Assembly: GCF_017813235.1 (NCBI RefSeq)
Contig: NZ_JAGISH010000004.1
Coordinates: forward strand, 270,299-334,298
DNA from: Sagittula salina
GTDB lineage: Bacteria; Pseudomonadota; Alphaproteobacteria; Rhodobacterales; Rhodobacteraceae
DNA: 64,000 nt
Reading direction: 5' to 3'
Shown here: piece by piece, positions 1 through 7,718 of the stretch
How the letters are laid out: each line of letters begins with the position of its first letter
Position numbering within the stretch: position 1 is the first letter of the stretch
Translations under genes and position numbers: made by a program
The notes under the pieces: model-generated
The model's input: the letters and a program-made list of their open reading frames with translations, nothing else
What the model was told of the DNA's origin: nothing
Databases searched by the model: none

Positions 1-257
1 ACCTCCTCCGCCCGCGCCCGCAACCGGCGCAGCCCAAGCGCATAGACCGCCACCAGCGCCGCCACGCCGCCAAGGATCAGCCAGCCCGGCAGGCTCCCCA
101 TGGCCAGACGCAGGGGATGGCCCGGGGACAGCACCAGATGCACCAGCAACACCCCGAGGTAAAGCGCCGCCAGCGTGACCAGTCGCGCCCGCCGGGTGAC
201 CCCCATGACCACCCCCACGCCCCAGAGCGCCGCCGCCACCAGCAGGACCGCGACCAT
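1..257 (-). CDS. N-terminal part of a membrane-anchored HesA/MoeB/ThiF-like protein (partial)
   Basis: The reading frame starts at ATG 257 and runs off the left edge, giving about 85 residues. They form at least two hydrophobic segments (starting [17 protein letters not shown], then a second around residues 60-75) ending in an Arg-rich LRRLRARAEE. The catalytic domain is outside the window. In Rhodobacteraceae the gene after dut is usually a ThiF/MoeB-type adenylyltransferase with an N-terminal membrane region, and this N-terminus fits; that identification rests on gene order and memory. The start overlaps the dut stop (TGATG), implying coupled translation. The sequence alone shows only a short membrane protein N-terminus. 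Confidence 0.5.
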   Translation of the reverse strand, partial: MVAVLLVAAALWGVGVVMGVTRRARLVTLAALYLGVLLVHLVLSPGHPLRLAMGSLPGWLILGGVAALVAVYALGLRRLRARAEE

Positions 258-715
258 CAGCCCCTCCCGGTGGAGCCAAAGCCCCCCGTGCCGCGCGCCG
301 TACCGGGCAGGTCGTCGGCCACGCTGAACCTGGCCTGCACAACCGGCGCCACCACCATCTGCGCGATGCGGTCGCCGTGCGCGATGGTGAACACCTCGGT
401 CCCTGCGTTCATCACAATCACCCCCAGCGCCCCGCGATAGTCGCTGTCGATGGTTCCCGGCGTGTTGGGCAGGGTGATGCCATGCTTCAAAGCGAGGCCG
501 GAACGCGGCCGCACCTGCACCTCGTACCCCTCCGGGATCGCCAGCCGCAGCCCCGTCGGCACCAGTGCCCGCTTGCCCGGAGCGAGCCGTACGGCCCCCC
601 GATCCGGCAGATTGGCCCGAAGATCCGCCCCTGCCGCCCCGGCGGTGGCATAGGCGGGCAGGCCAAGCGCCTCGTCCGCCCCCGGCTCCCAGGCAAGGAT
701 GACCTCCACGCTCAT
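257..715 (-). CDS. dut: Deoxyuridine 5'-triphosphate nucleotidohydrolase (dUTPase)
   Basis: This 152-residue protein hydrolyses dUTP to dUMP and pyrophosphate, keeping uracil out of DNA and supplying dUMP for thymidylate synthesis. The homotrimeric dUTPase motifs are present in order: ADLRAN near the N-terminus, [11 protein letters not shown] (motif 2), [12 protein letters not shown] (motif 3, substrate-binding Asp/Tyr), GDRIAQMVV (motif 4) and the Gly-rich C-terminal [12 protein letters not shown] (motif 5) that closes over the active site. Length is normal. The start at 715 gives the usual short N-terminus MSVEVILAW. The stop overlaps the start of the next gene by one base. Between it and coaBC upstream lie two copies of a short interspersed repeat. 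Confidence 0.96.
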   Translation of the reverse strand: MSVEVILAWEPGADEALGLPAYATAGAAGADLRANLPDRGAVRLAPGKRALVPTGLRLAIPEGYEVQVRPRSGLALKHGITLPNTPGTIDSDYRGALGVIVMNAGTEVFTIAHGDRIAQMVVAPVVQARFSVADDLPGTARGTGGFGSTGRG

Positions 716-762
716 ACCCGGTCCTCCCCGAACCGCCCCGTCCGCAAGGCACCCACTGCCAG

Positions 763-856
763 CTTCTTCTTGGCAAAAAAACTCATTCCACCCTTTCGGC
801 CGCAGCGACAGCGGGACCCTGGCCCGCCCCCCTGCTTCTCTGCTTTCCAAATACTC
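763..856. repeat. Two copies of a short Rhodobacteraceae-type interspersed repeat
   Basis: Two related motifs sit between coaBC and dut. One (763-784) begins CTTCTTCTTGGCAAAAAA and ends ACTC; the other (835-856) begins CTTCTC and ends CCAAATACTC. Read on the minus strand, both have the form GAGT(A)TTT...AAG(A)AG. Similar motifs occur at 6251-6269 and 30873-30892. The second copy begins only a few bases after the coaBC stop. The function is unknown; a 3'-end or transcript-processing element is my inference. Confidence 0.5.
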
Positions 857-861
857 AAATC

Positions 862-2079
862 CTATGCCTCCGCCCGGCCCAGCGCCTGCGCGATGCGTTC
901 CGCCAACCGCCGCGCCACCGCGCCCTTGGCGGCCCGCGGCCATGCCTCCGCACCATCGGCAGTGATAAGGACAACCGCGTTTTCCGTTCCACCCATGATG
1001 CCGGTCTCTGGCGAGACATCGTTCGCCACGATCCAGTCGCACCCCTTGCGGTCCCGCTTGGCCGTGGCGTGGGCGACGACATCGTCGGTCTCGGCGGCAA
1101 AGCCTACCACCAGCGCGGGGCGCCCCGCGTCCAGCTGCGCGACCTCGCGCAGGATGTCGGGGTTCTCGGCGAATTCCAGCACCGGAAGTCGCCCGCTGTC
1201 CTTCTTGATCTTCGATGCGGAGGCAGTGGCCACGCGCCAGTCCGCCACGGCGGCCGCGAACACACCGGCGTCCACCGGCAGGGCCGCCATCACTGCCTCG
1301 CGCATCGCGCACGCGGTCTCGACCTCCACCACCTGCACGCCCTGCGGCCGCGCCACAGCGGCAGGCCCCGTGACAAAGACTACCTCCGCGCCAAGATCCC
1401 GCAGCGCTTCGGCAATCGCCGTCCCCTGCGCCCCGGACGAGCGGTTGGCGATGTAGCGCACCGGGTCGATGGGTTCGTGCGTCGGGCCGGAGGTCACCAG
1501 CACCCGCCGTCCCGTCAGAGGCCCTCGCGTCAGGGCACGCTCCACCGCCGCGACGATTTCCAGCGGTTCCGCCATGCGCCCCGGCCCATATTCGCCACAG
1601 GCCATGTCACCATCGTTTGGCCCCACCACGGCGACACCATCGCCGCCCAGAACGGCGAGGTTGCGCTGCGACGCGGGATGTTCCCACATCCGCACGTTCA
1701 TCGCGGGGGCGATCATCACCGGTGTGTCGGTGGCCATCAACAGGGTAGAGGCAAGGTCGTCCGCGTGCCCCCCCGCCATCTTTGCCATCAGGTCGGCGGT
1801 CGCGGGCGCCACCACCACCAGATCCGCCACGCGGCTGAGCTGGATATGGCCCATCTCCGCCTCTGCCGTCAGGTCGAAAAGGTCGGAATGCACGGCCTCC
1901 CCGGCCAGCGCTGCTACGCTCAACGGCGTGACGAACTGCGACGCGGCCCGCGTCATCACCGGGGTCACCGCCGCGCCCCGCTCGCGCAGGCGCCGGATCA
2001 GATCCAGGCATTTATAGGCCGCGATACCGCCGCCGATGATCAACAGAACCCGCTTGTCCGCCAAGATCCCCGCGCTCAT
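862..2079 (-). CDS. coaBC: Bifunctional phosphopantothenoylcysteine decarboxylase / phosphopantothenate-cysteine ligase
   Basis: CoaBC catalyses two consecutive steps of coenzyme A synthesis: ligation of cysteine to 4'-phosphopantothenate (CoaB domain) and FMN-dependent decarboxylation to 4'-phosphopantetheine (CoaC domain). At 405 residues it matches the fused bacterial enzyme. The CoaC half (about 1-185) shows the catalytic histidine in GHIQL (His78), the PAMNVRMW substrate motif (125-132) and [10 protein letters not shown] (160-169) with the active-site cysteine. The CoaB half begins at [18 protein letters not shown]. Downstream on the same strand is dut, the usual order in Rhodobacterales. 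panB and panC, which make the upstream precursor, lie separately at about 21-23 kb. Confidence 0.97.
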   Translation of the reverse strand: MSAGILADKRVLLIIGGGIAAYKCLDLIRRLRERGAAVTPVMTRAASQFVTPLSVAALAGEAVHSDLFDLTAEAEMGHIQLSRVADLVVVAPATADLMAKMAGGHADDLASTLLMATDTPVMIAPAMNVRMWEHPASQRNLAVLGGDGVAVVGPNDGDMACGEYGPGRMAEPLEIVAAVERALTRGPLTGRRVLVTSGPTHEPIDPVRYIANRSSGAQGTAIAEALRDLGAEVVFVTGPAAVARPQGVQVVEVETACAMREAVMAALPVDAGVFAAAVADWRVATASASKIKKDSGRLPVLEFAENPDILREVAQLDAGRPALVVGFAAETDDVVAHATAKRDRKGCDWIVANDVSPETGIMGGTENAVVLITADGAEAWPRAAKGAVARRLAERIAQALGRAEA

Positions 2080-2187
2080 CCGACCTCTTCCCGTTCCCGT
2101 GACGATCCCCGCGCGCCCAAAGGCGCTGTTAACCCGCGCACACTACCCTTTCCCCGCCGCGAAAGGAAAGCCGTGCGCGAGGGCTCA

Positions 2188-2715
2188 ATGCAGATCCATG
2201 ACAGCGAACAGAAATCCGGCTGGGCCGCGCTGGCGCCGCTCATGGCCGCCTACCATGCGAAAATCGCGGAAGGGCGCAAGGCAGATGCGCAGGCGCTGGC
2301 GAAGCAGACGACTGTCGAGGAGGGCAAGGCCCCGGCACGCCCCGAAGCCGAGACCCGCATGATCGCAAAGCTGAAGACCCGCGACCGCGAGGTCCGCGCA
2401 CATGAGGCCGCACATGCCTCAATTGGTGGGGCGCACGCGGGCAGCGTCAGCTATACCTACCAGACCGGGCCTGACGGAAAACGCTACGCCATCGGTGGCG
2501 AGGTGCCCATCGACGTCAGTCCGGTTGCAGGCGATCCGGAGGCGACGATCACCAAGATGCAGCAGATCAAGGCTGCGGCTCTCGCCCCGGCAGAGCCGTC
2601 CTCCGCCGACCGCCGCATCGCCGCCACGGCAGAGGCCGCGCGGGCAAAGGCGCAGGCCGACCTCACCGCTCTGCGCACGCAGGAACGCAGCGGCGACGTC
2701 GACGAACTGCATTGA
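2188..2715 (+). CDS. Putative SprA-related zinc metalloprotease
   Basis: This 175-residue protein has a zinc-protease core, VRAHEAAHA (HExxH type, about residues 71-79), followed by YTYQTGPDGKRYAIGGEVPIDV, the signature region of the SprA-related family (putative catalytic metalloproteases). The N-terminal third is charged with no signal peptide. The C-terminal part is an Ala-rich helical segment with AEAARAKAQADL. The start at 2188 was chosen because the family core follows at normal distance; the frame stays open further upstream, but that sequence is antisense to coaBC and reads as a shadow. The substrate is unknown. It is divergent from coaBC. The HExxH reading is direct; the family name is from memory. 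Confidence 0.75.
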   Translation: MQIHDSEQKSGWAALAPLMAAYHAKIAEGRKADAQALAKQTTVEEGKAPARPEAETRMIAKLKTRDREVRAHEAAHASIGGAHAGSVSYTYQTGPDGKRYAIGGEVPIDVSPVAGDPEATITKMQQIKAAALAPAEPSSADRRIAATAEAARAKAQADLTALRTQERSGDVDELH

Positions 2716-2844
2716 ACCGCGGGCACCCAATGCTCACATAAAATCTCGCGGAATTGTCCCGCTGACACGTCACCCGCCAAATCTGGTATTTAAGGCTTCC
2801 TGATCAGAGGCTGTGGCCAAGATTGCTCGGGCACGCCTCATCGC

Positions 2845-3435
2845 CCCGTCAAACGCGCGCCCGACAACATCACCTTCGCCGAGATCGAAAGATCGTGGCG
2901 GATGAAGCTGCATGCCGTGCGCTCTTCGAGCGCCCGCGGTTCCCGGACGGCCTCCGATGTACCGGATGTGGTGCCACCGCAGTCTCCGGGCAGCGCTATA
3001 CCCACCGCCACCCTCCACCGCTCGCGCGCCGGACCCTTCACCTGCGACAGCTGCCGCAGGCAGTTCTCAATGACCTCCGGCACAGAGATGCACGGAACGC
3101 GGCGTCCTCTCGGCCTGTGGCTACAGGCTATCTGACGCATAGCCGCACCCAGCATTGGCATATCGGCACGCAAGCTCTCCGAGGTGCTCGGGGACACCTA
3201 CAAGGTCGCCAGGCATCTCGGTCATCGTATTCGCGCAATGATGACCGATCAGAGCGTGGTGCTCTCCGGCATCGTGGAGATGGATGAGATCTGGACCGGG
3301 GCCCCACCGCGCAATCAGCACGGCGGGGGTCCGAGCGGTGTGCGGTCCAGGCGCGGCCCGCGCCGGCTTCTCGTGCTCACGATGGTTGGGCGCGGCGGAC
3401 CAGTCATCTTCCAACCTCAGAGAGGTCGGCCATAA
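2845..3435 (+). pseudogene. IS1595-family transposase, frameshifted and truncated
   Basis: Pieces of an ISXO2-like transposase lie in two frames: DEAACRALFERPRFPDGLRC, the N-terminal zinc-ribbon region, in one frame, and FTCDSCRRQFSMTSGTEMH, then ISARKLSEVLGDTYKVARHL and GIVEMDEIWTGAPP, in another. VEMDE carries a catalytic Asp of the DDE/N core. There are two frame changes and an in-frame stop at about 3136, where homologues continue. The C-terminal half of the catalytic domain is missing after about 3430. No active transposase can be made. Confidence 0.7.
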
Positions 3436-3559
3436 ACGATGCATCGTAGCGGAACTGGCATCGGCCAGCCGACCGCTGACGGTTCGCGCTCTCGTCTGTG
3501 GAGATGTCGCGTGAAGCGCTTCGCTTTTGTTGGTTATGGCCAACATCCATTCCATGAAG

Positions 3560-4149
3560 CGCGGCGACCGCCTTCCGCTCAGCGCTTCCTCAAGATCGAG
3601 ACCGGCCGGGTGCTGAAGCGGCTAATCCGGATGGCGCGCCCCGCACACATCATCATCGAGAAGCTCGACTTCCGGGCCCCGGGGCTTTCCCGGCGGCTGA
3701 ACCGCATTCTCGCCCGCTCTGGCCGCAAGGTCATCCGGGAGAAGCTCCGCGATATCGAGGAGCGCTACGGCATCGCCTTCGCGGAGGTGAAGCCGGTCTA
3801 TTCGAGCCAGACATGCTCGGCCTGTGGACATGTGGCCAAGGACGATTGCAAAATCCAATCAGACTTCTCATGCCGCGCCTGCGGACCCGAGATCAACGCC
3901 GACTTGAATGCGGCGCGCAACTGGGGAAACGGGCGTTCCGCTTTCGATCGGGCTGCGCACCACACCAAGGCGCAAAGCCTTCGGCTGACGGTTCTCCACA
4001 ACCTGGAGCGCAACAGGACCCGGGGTCGGGTGACCTCGGCCCAGGTGCTCGGCAGCCCCTACCACAGGGACGTCGATGCAGCCCTGGACACCCCACTGAC
4101 ACGGAACATCCGACCACCATATGTATTGGCCGATGTGTCAGCGGGATAA
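3560..4149 (+). pseudogene. C-terminal fragment of a TnpB/OrfB-like RNA-guided nuclease
   Basis: The open frame holds the end of an IS200/IS605-type OrfB (TnpB): HIIIEKLDFRAPG, containing the RuvC-II Glu, then CSACGHVAKDD...CRACGPE, a four-Cys zinc ribbon, and INADLNAARN with the final RuvC Asp. About 190 residues remain of a normal 370-420, and the RuvC-I and nucleic-acid-binding N-terminus are absent, so it is a relic. It shares a frame and terminal repeats with the adjacent IS1595-like fragment. The zinc-ribbon and DxNAAxN motifs make the family assignment fairly secure. I could not delimit a guide RNA. Confidence 0.65.
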
Positions 4150-4184
4150 TCACCAAATCTCGCAGGCACCTTGCGCGTAAAATC

Positions 4185-5000
4185 CTAACGGAATTCCGCG
4201 CAGGGGTCTTCGCGCTCCACGCCCGGCGCGTCATCGACCCGGTCGAAAACGCCCTCCGGCGGCGCGCCGTCCTCGCCCTGCCCCAGCGCCCCGATCCGTA
4301 GTTCCGGCATCGCCTGCGCCAGCAACGCCGGTGCGCCCCAATCCTTGCGCGCGTGACCGTTGCCGGTGATCACCACCACCGGCCCACCCGTGACCGCCAG
4401 CGCCTCGCGCACCACCGCGGCGATCCGCGCATCCCGCAGCCGCTGAATATCGACCATCACGGGCAGCATCTCGTCGGGCAGGGCATCGCAATGCGCCGCC
4501 CGCTGCAGCGCCTCGCGCGCTGCCTGCTGATCGGCGGGCAGTGGCCTGTCCAGCCCGAACAGCGCGGCACTGGACCCAAAGACCTCCGCGACGGGCTCGC
4601 CCATTACCGCGCGAGCCTCTCCGCGCGGCAAGGCAGCGCCGAAATGCTGCGCATCGGAGGCTGCGAAAATCGGGTAATACATGCCGAAGTCCGGCCAGCC
4701 ACTGTCTTCCCAATACAGGAATGGTCCCAGAACCGCCTCGCTCGCCAGCATCTCCGGCGTGATGGCCGAAGCGCGCACTCCGGTCAGCATTTCCCAGACG
4801 ATGCCGTCGGGCTGCACCTGCGCCACGATCTCCGCCTGGCGTGCGTGATGCGCGGGATTGTCGTGCACCTCGCCCAAAAATACCACATCGTAACCAGAAA
4901 AGTCGGAAAAACCCCCGTCGGCCTGCGCCGCGGGGGTCGTGCAGAGGCCCGCAACCAGGACCATCGCAAAGGCCACAAGGCCGGAAAAGCATGTTTTCAT
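4185..5000 (-). CDS. ChaN-family haem-binding lipoprotein-like protein
   Basis: This 271-residue secreted protein belongs to the ChaN/haem-binding uptake family, which binds haem at the cell envelope in iron-acquisition systems. An N-terminal signal segment (LVAFAMVLVAGLCTTPAAQA) leads to a family core: VFLGEVHDNPAHH, IVWEML and, near the C-terminus, VVVITGNGHARKDWGAP with the conserved GNGHxR. Cys20 near the signal peptide might allow lipidation, but LVAGLC is not an ideal lipobox. The start overlaps the sigma-factor stop by four bases (ATGA), so the two are co-transcribed. That coupling could place it under an oxidative or haem stress programme; this is inference. Confidence 0.8.
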   Translation of the reverse strand: MKTCFSGLVAFAMVLVAGLCTTPAAQADGGFSDFSGYDVVFLGEVHDNPAHHARQAEIVAQVQPDGIVWEMLTGVRASAITPEMLASEAVLGPFLYWEDSGWPDFGMYYPIFAASDAQHFGAALPRGEARAVMGEPVAEVFGSSAALFGLDRPLPADQQAAREALQRAAHCDALPDEMLPVMVDIQRLRDARIAAVVREALAVTGGPVVVITGNGHARKDWGAPALLAQAMPELRIGALGQGEDGAPPEGVFDRVDDAPGVEREDPCAEFR

Positions 5001-5875
5001 GCCAGGAAGTGTGCCACTTCTCCGCTCTGTGCTTCAAGCGCCTTGCGCATCTTGCCGAAGGCGGCGGCCTCCAGCTGTCGCACGCGCTCCTTCGACAGGC
5101 CCAGCTCGTTACCGAGGCTTTCCAGGGTACGCGGCTCGTCGCGCAGCTTGCGCTCCCGCACGATAAAGCGTTCGCGTTCGTTCAGTCCCGCCATAGCCTG
5201 CACCAACCAGTCCCGCAGACATTCGGTGTCATGTGCGTTTTCAACCAGTTCCGCGCTCTGCGCCGAATCATCCTCCAGCGTATCGATCCATTCGCGGCCC
5301 TCGTCTTCCACCGACTGCGTCGCGTTCAGCGAAAAGTCGGAGCCGGAGAGCCGCCCCTCCATCATTTCCACGTCGCGCAGCGGAACGCCGATCTCGGTGG
5401 CGATCATGTGGCGCAACTGGTGGCCGTCCAGCTTCTGCCCCGCAGCCTGCGCCTCGCGCTCCAGCCGGGCCTGCACGCGTCGCATGTTGAAGAACAGCGC
5501 CTTCTGGGAGGACGTCGACCCCGTGCGCACCATGGACCAGTTGCGCATCACGTAATCCTGGATAGAAGCCTTGATCCACCAGACGGCGTAGGTGGAAAAG
5601 CGCACCCCGCGATCAGGATCGAACTTGTCGGCGGCCTTCATAAGGCCCAGCCCAGCTTCCTGAATCAGGTCGTTCATCGGGGCGCCATACCGCTTGAACT
5701 TCGCCGCCATGGAGATCGCGAGCCGCATGTAGGCCTGGATCAGCCGGTGCAGCGCCTGTTCGTCGCCGTGGTCACGCCAGGCATAGGCGAGGGCCAATTC
5801 GGTTTCGGCGTCCAGAAGCTCGGCCTTCATGGCGCGGCGCGAAAGTGTCTGATCGTTGAAGCCGTCAAGAGCCAT
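4997..5875 (-). CDS. rpoH: RNA polymerase sigma factor RpoH, RpoHII-like
   Basis: A 292-residue sigma-70 family protein. Region 2 shows YMRLAISMAAKF, DLIQEAGLGLMKAADKFDP and FSTYAVWWIKASIQDYV. Region 4 shows TLESLGNELGLSKERVRQLE followed by AAFGKMRKAL. The N-terminus MALDGFNDQTLSRRAMKAEL lacks the LNRYLQEI box of RpoHI and matches the second Rhodobacter-type RpoH (RpoHII), which in R. sphaeroides serves the singlet-oxygen response. Start 5875 is supported by GGGGAT eight bases upstream. The transcript leader contains a C5/G5 hairpin. It overlaps chaN downstream. Sigma-32 class is certain; the HII subtype is likely. Confidence 0.9.
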   Translation of the reverse strand: MALDGFNDQTLSRRAMKAELLDAETELALAYAWRDHGDEQALHRLIQAYMRLAISMAAKFKRYGAPMNDLIQEAGLGLMKAADKFDPDRGVRFSTYAVWWIKASIQDYVMRNWSMVRTGSTSSQKALFFNMRRVQARLEREAQAAGQKLDGHQLRHMIATEIGVPLRDVEMMEGRLSGSDFSLNATQSVEDEGREWIDTLEDDSAQSAELVENAHDTECLRDWLVQAMAGLNERERFIVRERKLRDEPRTLESLGNELGLSKERVRQLEAAAFGKMRKALEAQSGEVAHFLA

Positions 5876-6301
5876 GGCAGATCCCCGTACATGCTGGTGG
5901 CTCCCCCTTGATCGGGGGTTCGCACGTACTACGCATGAGCATGCGAAAAAGTTCACACCCATGGGCGAAAAAGTTCCACCCGACACGCACACAGGCTGTG
6001 CATTCGTGCTGGCCCACGCTCCAGCCCCGAGATTATTTCAAGAACAATCAATACCCTGCGCAACAATGCGGTGTCGTGACGAAGTCAATGCCAAAACTCC
6101 GCCCACGGTATGGAAACCGACAGGCACGTTTCAGGCATTTCGCAATGCCCCACGCCGCGAGGACTATTTTCCGAACCGCATGCCGCCTCATGTTGGCGAC
6201 CGCGCTCCAACTCCGCCGACGCTCATCCGGTTGCGGAGCCGCCTTTGCTGCTTCTTGCTGGAAATACTCAAGGCCGCCCGCGCCGGGGGGGCGGGGCGCC
6301 G
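5876..6301. other. Intergenic region: rpoH leader and upstream sequence, plus an interspersed repeat
   Basis: About 425 bases separate the rpoH start from the argE stop, both on the minus strand. In the rpoH leader, 5903-5918 forms a short hairpin (CCCCC / GGGGG arms), and 5930-5943 is a near-palindrome (CGCATGAGCATGCG). A repeat copy lies at the argE end. I see no convincing gene; open frames here have no recognisable domains. The rpoH promoter must lie here, but I could not place it with confidence. Confidence 0.45.
6251..6298. repeat. Interspersed repeat copy next to the argE stop
   Basis: CTTCTTGCTGGAAATACTC (6251-6269) followed by a G/C-rich tract. It is the same family as the copies at 763-856 and 30873-30935. 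Like the coaBC copy it lies just downstream of a minus-strand stop codon, reading GAGTATTT...AAGAAG in the gene's sense. Confidence 0.45.
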
Positions 6302-7456
6302 TCAGATCATGTATCGCTGCATCCCCTGCAGCATATCGAGACAGGCGCGCAACTCGGAGCGGGCGAGATATTCGTCCGCCCGGTGGGCCTGTTCGATTGA
6401 ACCCGGGCCGCAGACCACGCATTGCGTACCGAGCGACTGGAACAGCCCCGCTTCCGTCCCGAAGGAGACAACTTCGCAGCCGTTCGACCCCGTCAACGCG
6501 CAGGCCATCTGCGCCATGCGGTTTCCATCCTCCGGCATCAGCCCCGCCACTTCGCCGACGACTTCGCGCAGGACGTGGGCGCCGGGGTGGACCACCTGCA
6601 TCTCCGCCATGAGTTCTACCGCATAGCGGTCCATTTCGGCCAGCACCTCCAGCGCGTCGCGCGGCTGGACCGGACGCATCTCCCACTCGATCTCCGCCTG
6701 GCCGGCGATCACGTTGCGCGCCGCACCCGCGACCATGCGGCCGATGTTGATCGTGGTCCAGGGCGGCGTGAACGGGCTGGCCTCGGGCGCCTGCCCGCGC
6801 AGCCGCGCCTCCACCTCCATCAGGCGGGTGACGTAGCGCGTGGCGTAGACGGCGGCGTTCACGCCGCGGTCGGGGGCGGAACCGTGGCCCTCCAGCCCAT
6901 GGAAATGCGTGGTGTACTCGCAACAACCCTTGTGGCCGTCGATCACCTTCATCAGCGTGGGTTCACCCAGCAGCGCCATGCCCGGCCGCAACCCCTGCCG
7001 CGCCAGCGTATCGACCAGCGCGCGCGCTCCGTAACAGCCGACCTCCTCGTCGTAGGTCAACGCCACGTGCACCGGGCGTTTCAGATCCCAGGCGGCGATC
7101 TCCGGCGCCATGCCCAGCACGCAGGCGATGAAACCCTTCATGTCGCAGGTGCCGCGCCCATAGAGCCGGTCGTCGCGTTCCGCCATGACGAAGGGATCGG
7201 TGGTCCAGCCCGGCTCCTCCGCCGGAACGACGTCGGTGTGCCCCGACAGCACAAGCCCGTCGTCCACCTCCGGGCCGAAGGTCGCCCAGAGGTTCGCCTT
7301 CGCCCCGGTCTCGTCCGCCATGATTTCGCAGCGGGCGCCAAAATGCTCCAGCCAGTCTGCAGCGCGGTCGATCAGCAGGCGGTTGCTGTCCGCCGAAACC
7401 GTCGGCAGCGCAATGAGCTCACCCAGCAGAGCCTCGGTCCGCGTCATAACACCCAT
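6302..7456 (-). CDS. argE: Acetylornithine deacetylase (M20 family)
   Basis: ArgE removes the acetyl group from N-acetylornithine to give ornithine in arginine synthesis, using a dinuclear metal centre. The 384-residue protein carries M20 motifs in order: SGHTDVVPA (metal-binding His and general-base Asp), YGRGTCDMKGF (bridging Asp), TYDEEVGCYGA (catalytic Glu pair), then a dimerisation lid domain from about residue 180, and SFGTEAGLFQ and PGSIEQAHRADEYL (C-terminal metal ligands). The ATG at 7456 was chosen over that at 7447 because GGAGGG lies six to seven bases before it. The aminotransferase gene is divergent upstream. Other M20 acyl-hydrolase specificities cannot be fully excluded. Confidence 0.88.
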   Translation of the reverse strand: MGVMTRTEALLGELIALPTVSADSNRLLIDRAADWLEHFGARCEIMADETGAKANLWATFGPEVDDGLVLSGHTDVVPAEEPGWTTDPFVMAERDDRLYGRGTCDMKGFIACVLGMAPEIAAWDLKRPVHVALTYDEEVGCYGARALVDTLARQGLRPGMALLGEPTLMKVIDGHKGCCEYTTHFHGLEGHGSAPDRGVNAAVYATRYVTRLMEVEARLRGQAPEASPFTPPWTTINIGRMVAGAARNVIAGQAEIEWEMRPVQPRDALEVLAEMDRYAVELMAEMQVVHPGAHVLREVVGEVAGLMPEDGNRMAQMACALTGSNGCEVVSFGTEAGLFQSLGTQCVVCGPGSIEQAHRADEYLARSELRACLDMLQGMQRYMI

Positions 7457-7718
7457 TTCATCCCTCCTGCCCCTGGTGGGCGCACAATTCCCGTGCACAG
7501 GCACCAGCCCTCGCAGCCCGCGCGGCCTTTCGTCAATGCCCCCTGCGGCGCCCTCTGGTCCTGCCGCGACAGATCGGCTACAAAACCGGCAATCCCGACA
7601 ATAAAGGCATTGCGCGCTGCTGCCGGGACCCGCGGAGCCACAGGCCCCCGACAATGCGCGGACCCCCATGGCTCCTATACCCCCGGCGGCGCGCTGCCGC
7701 AGTTCAGGAGGCCTTAGA

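Larger units (their letters stand above)
2741..4163 (+). mobile_element. Decayed transposon remnant with terminal inverted repeats, carrying IS1595-type and TnpB-type fragments
   Basis: Imperfect inverted repeats bound the region. Left 2752-2771 (core GTCCCGCTGACAC) and the reverse complement of right 4132-4151 (core ATCCCGCTGACAC) agree at 17 of 20 positions. Just outside, the 9-base sequence AAATCTCGC occurs in direct orientation at 2741-2749 and 4155-4163, consistent with an old target duplication although a few bases separate it from the repeats. Inside are a frameshifted IS1595-like transposase fragment and a C-terminal TnpB-like fragment, so the element cannot be autonomous. It sits between the metalloprotease gene and chaN without damaging either. 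Confidence 0.6.

Noticed and set aside
3980..4151. Possible guide (omega) RNA next to the TnpB fragment
   Set aside because: No structural boundary could be seen and the nuclease is truncated; not reported as a feature.
5875..5992. Upstream extension of RpoH to 5992
   Set aside because: Family N-terminus begins at MALDGFND (5875), with a ribosome site; the extension translates a hairpin-containing leader.
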